Shown: positions 44,062 through 52,149 of the stretch, in pieces
Position numbering within the stretch: the first letter of the stretch is position 1
Layout: the number at the start of each line of letters is the position of its first letter
Origin: Taibaiella lutea
GTDB taxonomy: Bacteria; Bacteroidota; Bacteroidia; Chitinophagales; Chitinophagaceae
NCBI RefSeq assembly: GCF_008629695.1
Contig: NZ_VWSH01000002.1
Location: 589,410 to 653,409 of the forward strand
Reading direction: 5' to 3'
DNA: 64,000 nucleotides
Made by a program: the position numbers and the translations under genes
Notes under the pieces: generated by a model
Seen by the model: the letters and a program-made list of their open reading frames with translations, nothing else
What the model was told of the DNA's origin: nothing
The model's database searches: none

Positions 44062-44568
44062 ATGCCTCTGAAAAAGATAAAGGGAGATCAGCCGAGAAGA
44101 AAAAAAGCATTGGAAAGATTTAAAAACAGAGTGCCCTTACCGGCTATGTTGGACAGGAAACAACAAGATATATTAATTATTGATAAGGCATTAGCATCAT
44201 TGTATAACGATGGTGACAAAGTTATCAGATCTTTGCAGGACGATATTTTAAAACCCAATAAGATAAATCTGGTAGAAAAAGATACCGATCGCATCTGGGA
44301 CATCATGATGAATTCGGGTTTGGTACATGCCGTAATTGGCTTTGGAAACACCGGAAAACTTGATTTGACGTCTGAAGGTTATCAGTTAATGAGCCAGTTT
44401 GGAAGCTACAGCGCTTTTATACAGGAACATCAAAGACAAATTGCGCAGCAAAACCAGACAATGGCTTTCCCCCAATTTATCATCGAGCAAAGTGAAAAAG
44501 AAGCGCCTAAAGAAGAAGGTGGTGAAGAAGAAAAAAAGGCCGTAGGCAGAAAACCTTCGGATTCTTAA
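44062..44568 (+). CDS. Bacteroidota-type hypothetical protein
   Basis: A 168-aa cytoplasmic protein not assigned to a known family by me. The N-terminus is strongly basic (PLKKIKGDQPRRKKALERFK). The middle (VRIWDIMMNSGLVHAV-like, then DLTSEGYQLMSQFGSYSAFI) resembles a winged-helix or tumour-suppressor-like helical fold and might bind nucleic acid. The C-terminus is acidic and low-complexity (EKEAPKEEGGEEEKK). It is flanked closely by psd (45 bp) and the IscA-type gene (13 bp), so all are probably one transcript. Confidence 0.7.
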   Translation: MPLKKIKGDQPRRKKALERFKNRVPLPAMLDRKQQDILIIDKALASLYNDGDKVIRSLQDDILKPNKINLVEKDTDRIWDIMMNSGLVHAVIGFGNTGKLDLTSEGYQLMSQFGSYSAFIQEHQRQIAQQNQTMAFPQFIIEQSEKEAPKEEGGEEEKKAVGRKPSDS

Positions 44569-44581
44569 AATTTGAATTAAA

Positions 44582-44926
44582 ATGACAGATATAATAACAG
44601 CAGCGCCCGTTACATTTACCGAAGGTGCTTTGAAAGAAATAAGACAACTACAGGCGCAGCCTGATATGGAAGGCATGATGTTGCGCGTGGGCGTGAAAGG
44701 TGGCGGTTGTTCTGGATTGAGCTATGTGCTTGGTTTTGACAAAAAGGAAGATGATGATGTAGAAAGCGAAGTGCAGGGCATTCCGGTTATCATGAAGAAA
44801 GCACACGGTATGTATCTTTTGGGAATGGAAATCGATTATGCCAGCGGATTGAATGCAAGGGGTTTTATTTTTAATAATCCGAATGCAAGCAGTTCCTGCG
44901 GTTGCGGCACCTCGTTTGCGGTATAA
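44582..44926 (+). CDS. IscA/ErpA-type iron-sulfur carrier
   Basis: A 114-aa A-type carrier. The three ligand cysteines are present: Cys43 (GGGCSGLSY), Cys106 and Cys108 (SSCGCGTSF). Members receive Fe-S clusters from a scaffold and deliver them to apoproteins. No isc or suf genes are adjacent. The C-terminus of five residues after the CGC motif is normal. Confidence 0.93.
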   Translation: MTDIITAAPVTFTEGALKEIRQLQAQPDMEGMMLRVGVKGGGCSGLSYVLGFDKKEDDDVESEVQGIPVIMKKAHGMYLLGMEIDYASGLNARGFIFNNPNASSSCGCGTSFAV

Positions 44927-44998
44927 TTAGTGCTGTATTTGGAAATTTAATAATTGGAATTTGGTACTTGATGCCAAATTCGTGATAATGGATACTTA

Positions 44999-45682
44999 AT
45001 GAAGAAGGTAATTCAATATATCGTATGCACAGCAACTCTTTCGGGTTGCTTTGTTGCTTTTGGGCAAAACAAAAAGACAGTAAGCAAACCGGAAACTTCT
45101 AAGCAGGAAGAAAGCAAAAAGGATAACCTTAATAAAACCGACAATCAGAACCGGAAACAAGGCCTTTGGTTTTATAAGCACGAAGCAGGGATGGGGGAGC
45201 CGCTGACCTATGAATACGGCCAGTATATCAATGACAAAAAAGAAGGTGTCTGGACAACGCTGGATGCGGAACAGCGATTGGTTTCAACCGAAAATTATAC
45301 CAAAGGCGTATTGAACGGTACTTCGCAATATTATGAAAAAGGCAGACTGGTGTGTATCGGTAATTATCGCGGACTTGATCAGAGCAAAGAATACGAAACA
45401 ATTGTGGTGACTGACCCCGATACCTACAACGATACGCTGGTAACAGTCAGGACAGATATCGGATATACCAAACATGGAATCTGGCGTTATTATAATCCTG
45501 TCACCGGTCAGATGACAAGGGAGGAAGAATATCAGGTCGATAATTTGATTTTCAGCAAAGAATACCATTTCATTTCCGCCACCGATAGCCTGAAAGCAGT
45601 AGAAAGAAACAGCCGTTTCCTTTCAGATAAGAAGAACTATTACAAACCGCCTTCTGGAAAAAATAAGAGTCTGATTAAATAA
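44999..45682 (+). CDS. Exported protein with MORN-like repeats
   Basis: A 227-aa protein with a signal peptide (YIVCTATLSGCFVAFGQ), a Lys/Glu-rich linker and MORN-type strands: KQGLWFYKHEAG, YGQYINDKKEGVWTTL, ENYTKGVLNGTSQYY and KHGIWRYYNPVTGQ. This is the pattern annotated in Bacteroidota as YwqK-type antitoxin-like or MORN proteins. It is not a real antitoxin candidate here, since it is exported and has no toxin partner. Confidence 0.75.
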   Translation: MKKVIQYIVCTATLSGCFVAFGQNKKTVSKPETSKQEESKKDNLNKTDNQNRKQGLWFYKHEAGMGEPLTYEYGQYINDKKEGVWTTLDAEQRLVSTENYTKGVLNGTSQYYEKGRLVCIGNYRGLDQSKEYETIVVTDPDTYNDTLVTVRTDIGYTKHGIWRYYNPVTGQMTREEEYQVDNLIFSKEYHFISATDSLKAVERNSRFLSDKKNYYKPPSGKNKSLIK

Positions 45683-45720
45683 GAGGCAGAGTAATCAAAA
45701 AAGAAAAGATGTTTTATTGA

Positions 45721-45752
45721 ACAAAGGGCAAATCAAACGATTTGCCCTTTGT
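45721..45752. terminator. Bidirectional terminator
   Basis: Fourteen-bp stem ACAAAGGGCAAATC/GATTTGCCCTTTGT with loop AAAC between convergent genes. Confidence 0.85.
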
Positions 45753-45773
45753 ATTTTCATCAGCATTTATTGC

Positions 45774-48700
45774 TTAATTCTTGCTAATCTTGATGCTTTC
45801 GGTATGACTGTCATCATTGTATTGAATCATATAAAAGCCCTGGCTTATTTCAGAGATATCTAATGTAGATGCATTGCTTATCTCATTCCATGTTTTGATA
45901 ACTTTACCACTTATGTCCACCAACTGAACATGGGCATTGTTACCGATCGTGCCGATGATATTCAATTCCACCTTATCTTTTGCAGGATTAGGATAACATT
46001 GTATTTTGAATGTTTCACCGGTAGATACCTGCAACTTAATTGTGTTACTTATGTATCTACCGTCATTTTTATCAATTGAAACAAGGCGGTAAAAATTATT
46101 ACCTGTAAATGGTGCATCATCCCAGAAATTATAAGCACCTGCCTTTCCGGTTGCCTTCACTGTGCCCATTTGTTCAAAGCTTTTACCATCTTTACTTCTT
46201 TCAATATTGAATTGAGCAGTCACGTTTTCTTCAAATGTTTTCCAATCGATACGGTTTCTTGAACCAGCATTGATACCACTGATATTTGAAATCCTTAATG
46301 GCAACGCGGTATTGCTGCCACCGATTCCAAATTCGGAAAACCCTGTCAGGCCTGAACTTGCAATTATAGGATTTGCGTTAGAGCCTGTAGGGGCAATAGT
46401 AGTGCCCGGTGCATCCCAATTTGAAGATGAATTAGCTCTTTTCAACAATACGAGTCCTGTATAGTCGGTAACATCTGTTGCACCGCTATCAACAAACGTA
46501 GCTGTATAAATACCATCCGTTAAACCGTCGCCGGCTTCCACTCTCCAGTAACCATCATGAGAAACTTTGGTGATACTTGGATTGGATGACAATGGCAAAC
46601 CTGTAGTACCGGGGCTTGAATTGATCCATTGTGCGGTAAGTGTTCCGCCTGCTGCAGGAGATGCCGTGAAATTAATAGTAGCAGACTTGTTATTAGCCGA
46701 GGTACCTATAGGAAATGCGGTTGTAGATAATGAAGCGCCGATCCATCTTTTTAAAAGACCATTTGCAGTTCTGCCCCCGTTGGCTGTTAACGTGCCCAGT
46801 GCAGTTGGAGAAGTGCCTACTGTTAGCGTGGATCCATTTAAATTCAGGTAGTTTGTTGTAAGTGTCAATGTACCTGTTACATTTAAGTTACCACCGCTCA
46901 AAGTTGTAGGATTAGTATTGCCATCAATAGTAAGGTTATTTAAGACACGTGCAGTGTTGACTTCCGGTCCGATAGTAATGGGATTGGTTGTTCTCAGATA
47001 AGAAATGTTTTGACCTCCTGTTCCGATATTGAAGTTTGGAGCTACGTCGAATGTACCGCCGGTCGTAGCTGTAGTCGTATTACCAATTTGAAGTGTGGCC
47101 GTTGTGCTTCCGCCGTTGCCCAATGTCAGGTGATTGGCATTTACAAAACTTCCGGAGAAAATGATAATTCTGGTAGCCGTAATATTACCGAAAGCAGGAT
47201 CAATAGTGAAATTCAGGTCATTCTGTAATTCAAGGCTTGTCATAGGCGCTGTTACCGAACCGGAACCTGAATAGCTGATATTGGTAGCCGCTTTAAATGT
47301 AATGAACCTTGAACTTGCACCATTATGCACCATTGTACCATTGTTTATGATGCTATTGCCATTGAACAAATAAACGTTATTGCCAAAATCAAAAGTGTTT
47401 CCAGCATTGATCTTTACATTGAGTGAAAGGTTATTGTAACTTACAGGACTGGCATTAAAAATTGCCGAATGCGCTGCTGAAGTATTGCTGATCTCAACAT
47501 TGGGTAATACACCGGCTACAGTAAATGTTTTTGCTGTACCGGAATTCTCATTTCCTAAAAATAAAGTCCCGCCGGTTACGCCTAAAACGCCTGTGCCGGC
47601 CTGATTACGGAAATCTCTTGGTGTTGTTGCAGCACTATTTGCCAGTTGTACCGTGATGTTACCTCCTGAAATCAATATAGTGGAAGAAGTGCTCGTTCCT
47701 AAATCAAAACAGGCAAGTGTAGTAGAGCTGTATCCCAGTTGGTTTACCGTAACATTACCTGCAGTTTGGCTGTAACTTATAATGGTTCCTGCAGCGGTGG
47801 TACCGTATCTGCCTGCTACATTCAATGTGCCACCTTCTATGGTGGTGATACTATTAGCTCCCAAAGCGGCTGAATTGCCCGACGCAGTACCTATATTGTA
47901 AGTACCTGCAGACAACCTCAATGTACCGTTCATAGTAACATTTCCGGCTTGTCCTGGTATTGTAAAGTTTGGATTGTTAAGCCAGATTCCGCCTGTTGCC
48001 GGAATGGTATAAGCTGCTGATGTAAACACGCGGTTGGTCATGTTGAATGAACCCGATATTTTCAAAGTACCATTGGTAATTGTAAGGAAGCCGGAAACAT
48101 CTGTATTAACTCCTTTTACAGTAAAAGTAGGTATAGTCAAATCCAGAATATTTGTTGCTGCAGTTCCTTTATTCATCGTCATCGACATGATATTTGTAGT
48201 TGTGCCTGTGCCGCTGAAAGTATTGCTGCTCGTCCCCGTAAAAGTAAGGTTTGCACCGGCCGTATTGGAATTGGTACTGAGATCCAGAACGCCGTTATTA
48301 GTCAGGTTTCCACCTACGGAAAGCACATGTCCTGTTTGTGTGCCTGTAGTACTTGTAGTAACACTTGAACCTGCATTGATGGTCAAATTACCTGTAAGTG
48401 TTAATGTTCTTGCTGTAGTAGCTTCAAATACAACTGAGCTCGGAGTAGCTCCGCCAATCGTAAGATTATTTGCATTTGCGTTTATGTCAACAGTGATATT
48501 GTCGCCATTCTGAATTGTAACATTATCACCCGATGTTGGAACTACGCCATTTGTCCATGTAGAGGTGGCGCTCCATAATCCGCCGCCGGTACCGTTTGAA
48601 GTTATGTTGCCGGGAGGAAGAGTCGTAAGTGTAGCACTCGCAAAGCTTGAATTGCTTTCCCTTATGGTGCAGACTTTCCAATAAGAAGTTGAGCTTGGCA

Positions 48701-49625
48701 AGAATCCCGTAGCATTATAAGTGGTCGTATTTGCGGCGTTAGTAGTTATATAAGTGTAAGTAATTCCGTCTAAAGAGCGATATATAGCAAATCCTGTTTC
48801 ATCAGTTGAATTGTCAGTCCAGTTTAAGGTTCCCGAAGCTTGTGTTATTGCTGTAAAATTCGCAGCAGTCGGAGCCGGTACCGTTGAAGCAAAACTATAT
48901 ACAGTCCTTGAACCATCAGTTGTGGAAGAAAGGTCGGCTACCGTAGATCCCAAAGTATATTGATTGCTGGTAGCTGTTCCGGAAGTGGCAACTGCTAATG
49001 TGCTGGATGTTATGGTTTCAAATGATGTGGCAGAAGTAGAAAAACCGATGTATTGCGGTTCCATGCCACTCAGGTAGCCTGTGCTTGAATTCCTGATGAT
49101 TGTTCCGTAAGTATAATCGATATTTCCGGTCGCTTCAGATAGTTTTATCTGATAAGTAGAATAAGGAGCCGCACCTGCTGCATCATATATTACAGACATA
49201 TTCAGGTATTCTATCACCAGTGTTCTGTTAGGAGCAGTACCTAAAAGTTTATAGTGAATCTTACCCGTAGTACCTGTAACACAATCTGAGCCCCAGGCTG
49301 CTATCAATGACTGGCTTGCAGTGCCTAAAACGTATTGAGCAGTACCTACTACGGTACCTCCCAGTCTTAAGTAGCCATTTGAGTTAACGGAAAATTGCGT
49401 GTATCTCGTACCCATAAACCAAAAATCGAAACCGATATTGGTTACAGAGGATGCACCATCATCAACACCTGCGGCTACCAATTGAGTGGTTCCCGAACTC
49501 ATGTCTGTTAGCGAACCATTCGTGGTTTTCGTGAATGCGTAATTTACAGCAGATTGCCCTCGTACAGCAGTGGACATCACACAACCTGAAAGCATTGCCA
49601 GGGCGGCAAAGTAGATTTTTTTCAT
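45774..49625 (-). CDS. Large T9SS type A surface protein with Fn3 and beta-helix-like repeats
   Basis: A 1283-aa exported protein. A signal peptide is followed by a 230-residue beta domain (FDFWFMGTRYTQFSVNSNGY), then an Fn3 domain near 250-335 (NWTDNSTDETGFAIYRSLDG). From about 340 to 1100 it is low in charge and rich in Thr, Ser, Gly and Asn, with repeated pieces such as GNLTINAGSSVT and VTGGTLFLGN, typical of a right-handed beta-helix. A T9SS type A domain ends it (FKIQCYPNPAKDKVELNI, GFYMIQYNDD). Probably an adhesin or matrix protein. Transcribed toward the terminator at 45721. Confidence 0.85.
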   Translation of the reverse strand: MKKIYFAALAMLSGCVMSTAVRGQSAVNYAFTKTTNGSLTDMSSGTTQLVAAGVDDGASSVTNIGFDFWFMGTRYTQFSVNSNGYLRLGGTVVGTAQYVLGTASQSLIAAWGSDCVTGTTGKIHYKLLGTAPNRTLVIEYLNMSVIYDAAGAAPYSTYQIKLSEATGNIDYTYGTIIRNSSTGYLSGMEPQYIGFSTSATSFETITSSTLAVATSGTATSNQYTLGSTVADLSSTTDGSRTVYSFASTVPAPTAANFTAITQASGTLNWTDNSTDETGFAIYRSLDGITYTYITTNAANTTTYNATGFLPSSTSYWKVCTIRESNSSFASATLTTLPPGNITSNGTGGGLWSATSTWTNGVVPTSGDNVTIQNGDNITVDINANANNLTIGGATPSSVVFEATTARTLTLTGNLTINAGSSVTTSTTGTQTGHVLSVGGNLTNNGVLDLSTNSNTAGANLTFTGTSSNTFSGTGTTTNIMSMTMNKGTAATNILDLTIPTFTVKGVNTDVSGFLTITNGTLKISGSFNMTNRVFTSAAYTIPATGGIWLNNPNFTIPGQAGNVTMNGTLRLSAGTYNIGTASGNSAALGANSITTIEGGTLNVAGRYGTTAAGTIISYSQTAGNVTVNQLGYSSTTLACFDLGTSTSSTILISGGNITVQLANSAATTPRDFRNQAGTGVLGVTGGTLFLGNENSGTAKTFTVAGVLPNVEISNTSAAHSAIFNASPVSYNNLSLNVKINAGNTFDFGNNVYLFNGNSIINNGTMVHNGASSRFITFKAATNISYSGSGSVTAPMTSLELQNDLNFTIDPAFGNITATRIIIFSGSFVNANHLTLGNGGSTTATLQIGNTTTATTGGTFDVAPNFNIGTGGQNISYLRTTNPITIGPEVNTARVLNNLTIDGNTNPTTLSGGNLNVTGTLTLTTNYLNLNGSTLTVGTSPTALGTLTANGGRTANGLLKRWIGASLSTTAFPIGTSANNKSATINFTASPAAGGTLTAQWINSSPGTTGLPLSSNPSITKVSHDGYWRVEAGDGLTDGIYTATFVDSGATDVTDYTGLVLLKRANSSSNWDAPGTTIAPTGSNANPIIASSGLTGFSEFGIGGSNTALPLRISNISGINAGSRNRIDWKTFEENVTAQFNIERSKDGKSFEQMGTVKATGKAGAYNFWDDAPFTGNNFYRLVSIDKNDGRYISNTIKLQVSTGETFKIQCYPNPAKDKVELNIIGTIGNNAHVQLVDISGKVIKTWNEISNASTLDISEISQGFYMIQYNDDSHTESIKISKN

Positions 49626-49838
49626 AAAATTGGTCTTTGGTAGTGGTTAAAAAAATGGTTATTAGTTAATAAAACAAATCTGTTTTATTCAGTCATGTCA
49701 TAAATATAATATATTTTTTGGGTTTAAAGAAGGTTTTAATTTTTTGTAAAAAATTTATGTTTTGGGCGAAAACATAGGTATAATGATACGGGCCTCTAAA
49801 AAATAAATGTGCAATTCAAACAAATCATAAGCAGGCAA

Positions 49839-49867
49839 TTGAAAAACCAATTCTTTCCCTATCTTCG
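49839..49867 (+). promoter_or_regulatory. lysA promoter (TTG-N18-TATCTTCG)
   Basis: TTG at 49839-49841 and TATCTTCG at 49860-49867, one mismatch from TAnnTTTG. It would start transcription near 49874, just before the leader ORF. Confidence 0.5.
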
Positions 49868-49889
49868 TAGCCTCGAAAAAGATAACCAT

Positions 49890-49958
49890 ATGTTTCAGGC
49901 ATTAAAACAAATAAAGGCTAAGCTGACCTCTCCGGGTGAGCCGTATTTTATTGTTTAA
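49890..49958 (+). CDS. Candidate lysA leader peptide
   Basis: A 22-codon ORF reading MFQALKQIKAKLTSPGEPYF then IV, with Lys at positions 6, 9 and 11. It starts about 16 nt after the inferred transcription start and ends 24 nt before the terminator-like hairpin that precedes lysA. This layout, with Lys-rich leader, hairpin with T-run and lysine biosynthesis gene, suggests attenuation. The ORF could also be a chance or a short functional peptide. Confidence 0.45.
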   Translation: MFQALKQIKAKLTSPGEPYFIV

Positions 49959-49982
49959 TTGTCAGAATATTTCAATAATTAC

Positions 49983-50017
49983 GAAGCTTGCCTCCAAAGG
50001 GCAGGCTTCTTTTTTTA
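49983..50017 (+). terminator. Attenuator-like terminator in the lysA leader
   Basis: GAAGCTTGCC/GGCAGGCTTC stem (one G-T pair), loop TCCAAAG, then eight T. It is 28 bp upstream of the lysA ATG, so it must be bypassed for expression. The upstream GGCTAAGCT (49916-49924) can pair with AGCTTGCC (49985-49992) as a possible antiterminator. Confidence 0.65.
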
Positions 50018-50045
50018 CAACAATTATCAAAACAAAAAACAAGGA

Positions 50046-51254
50046 ATGAGTACATCGATTGCACCCCAACAATTAATCCGCTTAGCGCAGGAATTTGACG
50101 CGCCATTGTATGTTTATGATGCAGCTACTATGCGTCGCCAATATCATAAGCTTGAAAATGCATTCAAGGATTGTAATGTAAAGATTCATTATGCCATGAA
50201 AGCGCTTTCCAACATCAATGTGCTGAAGATTTTCAAGGAATTGGGTGCAGGACTGGATGCTGTTTCCATTGAAGAAGTGAAAATCGGATTGATGGCAGGT
50301 TATGCAGCTGAAGAAATTCTTTACACACCCAACTGCGTTTCCTTTGCCGAAATTGAAGCATGCATTGATTTGGGCGTAAAGCTGAATATCGATAATATTT
50401 CCATACTGGAACAATTCGGTAATAAATATGGAAATACCGTTCCTGTTTGCATTCGCGTCAATCCGCATATCATGGCAGGCGGTCATTACAAAATATCTAC
50501 CGGGCATATCGACAGCAAATTCGGTATTTCCATTCATCAGATGCGACATGTGGAGCGTCTTATCAAATCATTGAATATCAAAGTAGAAGGCATTCACATG
50601 CATACCGGCAGCGATATCCTTGATGTGGGTGTTTTTCTGAATGGTGCCGAAATCCTGTTTGATCTTGCATTGGGTTTCCCCGATATTGAATACATCGATT
50701 TTGGCAGCGGCTTTAAAGTAGGGTACAAACCCGATGATGTTACTACTGACATTGATGTATTGGGCGAAGGATTGACGGAGCGTTATCGCAAATTCTGCAG
50801 GGAATATGGTAAAGACATTCAAATACATTTTGAGCCGGGCAAATTCCTGGTAAGTGAATCGGGTTATTTCTTAGCCAAAGTAAATGTCATCAAACAAACC
50901 ACTGCAACGGTTTTTGCAGGATTAGACGCAGGTTTCAATCATTTGATGCGCCCTACCTTATACGATTCCTACCACCATATTACCAATCTTTCCAATCCCG
51001 AAGGCAAACAACGTGTTTACACGGTTGTAGGCTATATCTGTGAAACCGACACTTTTGCATGGGACAGGCCATTACCCGAAGTAAACGAAGGCGATATCCT
51101 TTGCTTCCACAATGCAGGTGCTTACGGATTTATGATGGCTTCCAATTACAATTCAAGGACACGTCCGGCTGAAGTTTTAGTTGATGGAGACGATTATAAA
51201 CTGATTCGCAGAAGGGAAACGCTCGATGATATCCTGGCAACACAGGTTTTATAA
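50046..51254 (+). CDS. lysA: Diaminopimelate decarboxylase LysA
   Basis: A 402-aa fold-III PLP enzyme for the last step of lysine synthesis (meso-diaminopimelate to lysine). ATG 50046 is chosen; the open frame extends upstream but runs through the terminator hairpin. The PLP lysine is Lys52 in HYAMKALSN; GIHMHTGSDI, FGSGFKVGY and EPGKFLVSESG follow, and the C-terminal GYICETDTFAWDR and HNAGAYGFMM supply the second-subunit residues. A terminator-like hairpin follows the gene. Confidence 0.95.
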   Translation: MSTSIAPQQLIRLAQEFDAPLYVYDAATMRRQYHKLENAFKDCNVKIHYAMKALSNINVLKIFKELGAGLDAVSIEEVKIGLMAGYAAEEILYTPNCVSFAEIEACIDLGVKLNIDNISILEQFGNKYGNTVPVCIRVNPHIMAGGHYKISTGHIDSKFGISIHQMRHVERLIKSLNIKVEGIHMHTGSDILDVGVFLNGAEILFDLALGFPDIEYIDFGSGFKVGYKPDDVTTDIDVLGEGLTERYRKFCREYGKDIQIHFEPGKFLVSESGYFLAKVNVIKQTTATVFAGLDAGFNHLMRPTLYDSYHHITNLSNPEGKQRVYTVVGYICETDTFAWDRPLPEVNEGDILCFHNAGAYGFMMASNYNSRTRPAEVLVDGDDYKLIRRRETLDDILATQVL

Positions 51255-51277
51255 CATACTTCTCTATAATACAAACC

Positions 51278-51298
51278 GCCCGGCTTATATAGTCGGGC
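51278..51298 (+). terminator. Weak hairpin after lysA
   Basis: GCCCGGC / GTCGGGC with loop TTATATA, 23 bp after the stop codon. It lacks a long T-run and so is a weak candidate. Confidence 0.4.
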
Positions 51299-51318
51299 AA
51301 TTTGCTGCTATGCTGAAA

Positions 51319-52062
51319 TTAATTAATGATTGCTCCTTTATTATTGGCCAGTTTTTCCCGCCATTGTTGTATCTGCTCAGGCGTAAGTTTTGTCCAATCT
51401 GTTGTTTCGCCTACAATTTTTAAAGGCGCCTGAGTGCGGTAGGAACGGGTAGGGTTACCGGGAAACTTTTTGTCAGTAACGTTTGGGTCATTCTCAAAAG
51501 CCCCTGTCGGTTCTACAATATAAACCCGTTCCTTTCCCTCGCCTTTCGCTAATGCGGCAGCAAGTCCTGCGCCATTGGCATTTGCCGTGAAATAAATATG
51601 ATTCATTATTATTTCGGGCTGGTAATTGGACCTGTTGCCCGGTATCAGTAAATCGCCAACCTGCAAATCTGCTCTGGTGCCATGATAAAAAGGGCCTTTG
51701 TCAGATAATTTACCTGCGGACGAAATGGATAATTCATAATTCCTTTTTGCATTGTCAGGATCATTTAATTCCTCGTAGCATTTGGAGATATTAAGATACA
51801 GGTTAGGAAAAGCACCGCTGACCAGGTCGTTATTGATTGCCAAAGCAAGCTGCAAAGCTGTTTCCAGCCATTTTAGTTTTTCTGAAGCAGTTTTCTGATG
51901 CCTGGCAACATAATAAGCTGCGATAAATTTTTCAAAATCGTTTGTTGCTTCGTTCCATGCCTGAAGGAATAAACTGCTTGCTTCTTCCGGTTTATCCTTT
52001 TCTTCCATCTCCATGCCTTGCATACAGAGCTGTACAATATGATTGCCTGGGTTGAATTCCAT
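51319..52062 (-). CDS. arr: Rifampin ADP-ribosyltransferase fused to N-terminal helical repeats
   Basis: A 247-aa protein. Residues about 124-220 match Arr: FYHGTRADLQVGDLL (His127), NHIYFTAN (Tyr157) and FENDPN (Asp192), the His-Tyr-Asp set used to bind NAD and modify the C23 hydroxyl of rifamycins. Residues 1-120 are alpha-helical and TPR-like (EASSLFLQAWNEATNDFEKF, LYLNISKCYEELNDPDNAKR), absent from the classical ~140-aa Arr. Rifampin resistance is predicted from the family, but related domains may have other targets. It converges with lysA. Confidence 0.85.
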   Translation of the reverse strand: MEFNPGNHIVQLCMQGMEMEEKDKPEEASSLFLQAWNEATNDFEKFIAAYYVARHQKTASEKLKWLETALQLALAINNDLVSGAFPNLYLNISKCYEELNDPDNAKRNYELSISSAGKLSDKGPFYHGTRADLQVGDLLIPGNRSNYQPEIIMNHIYFTANANGAGLAAALAKGEGKERVYIVEPTGAFENDPNVTDKKFPGNPTRSYRTQAPLKIVGETTDWTKLTPEQIQQWREKLANNKGAIIN

Positions 52063-52149
52063 TGCTGTATTTTGTTTGGTTTTTGTTATCGCTAATATCG
52101 GGTATTATTAACTTTTGTGGTTGTTAAAATAAGAATAAGCGCATACGCC

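Noticed and set aside
44999-45682. YwqK-type antitoxin
   Set aside because: The protein has a signal peptide and MORN-like strands and no toxin partner, so the antitoxin label is only a family name.
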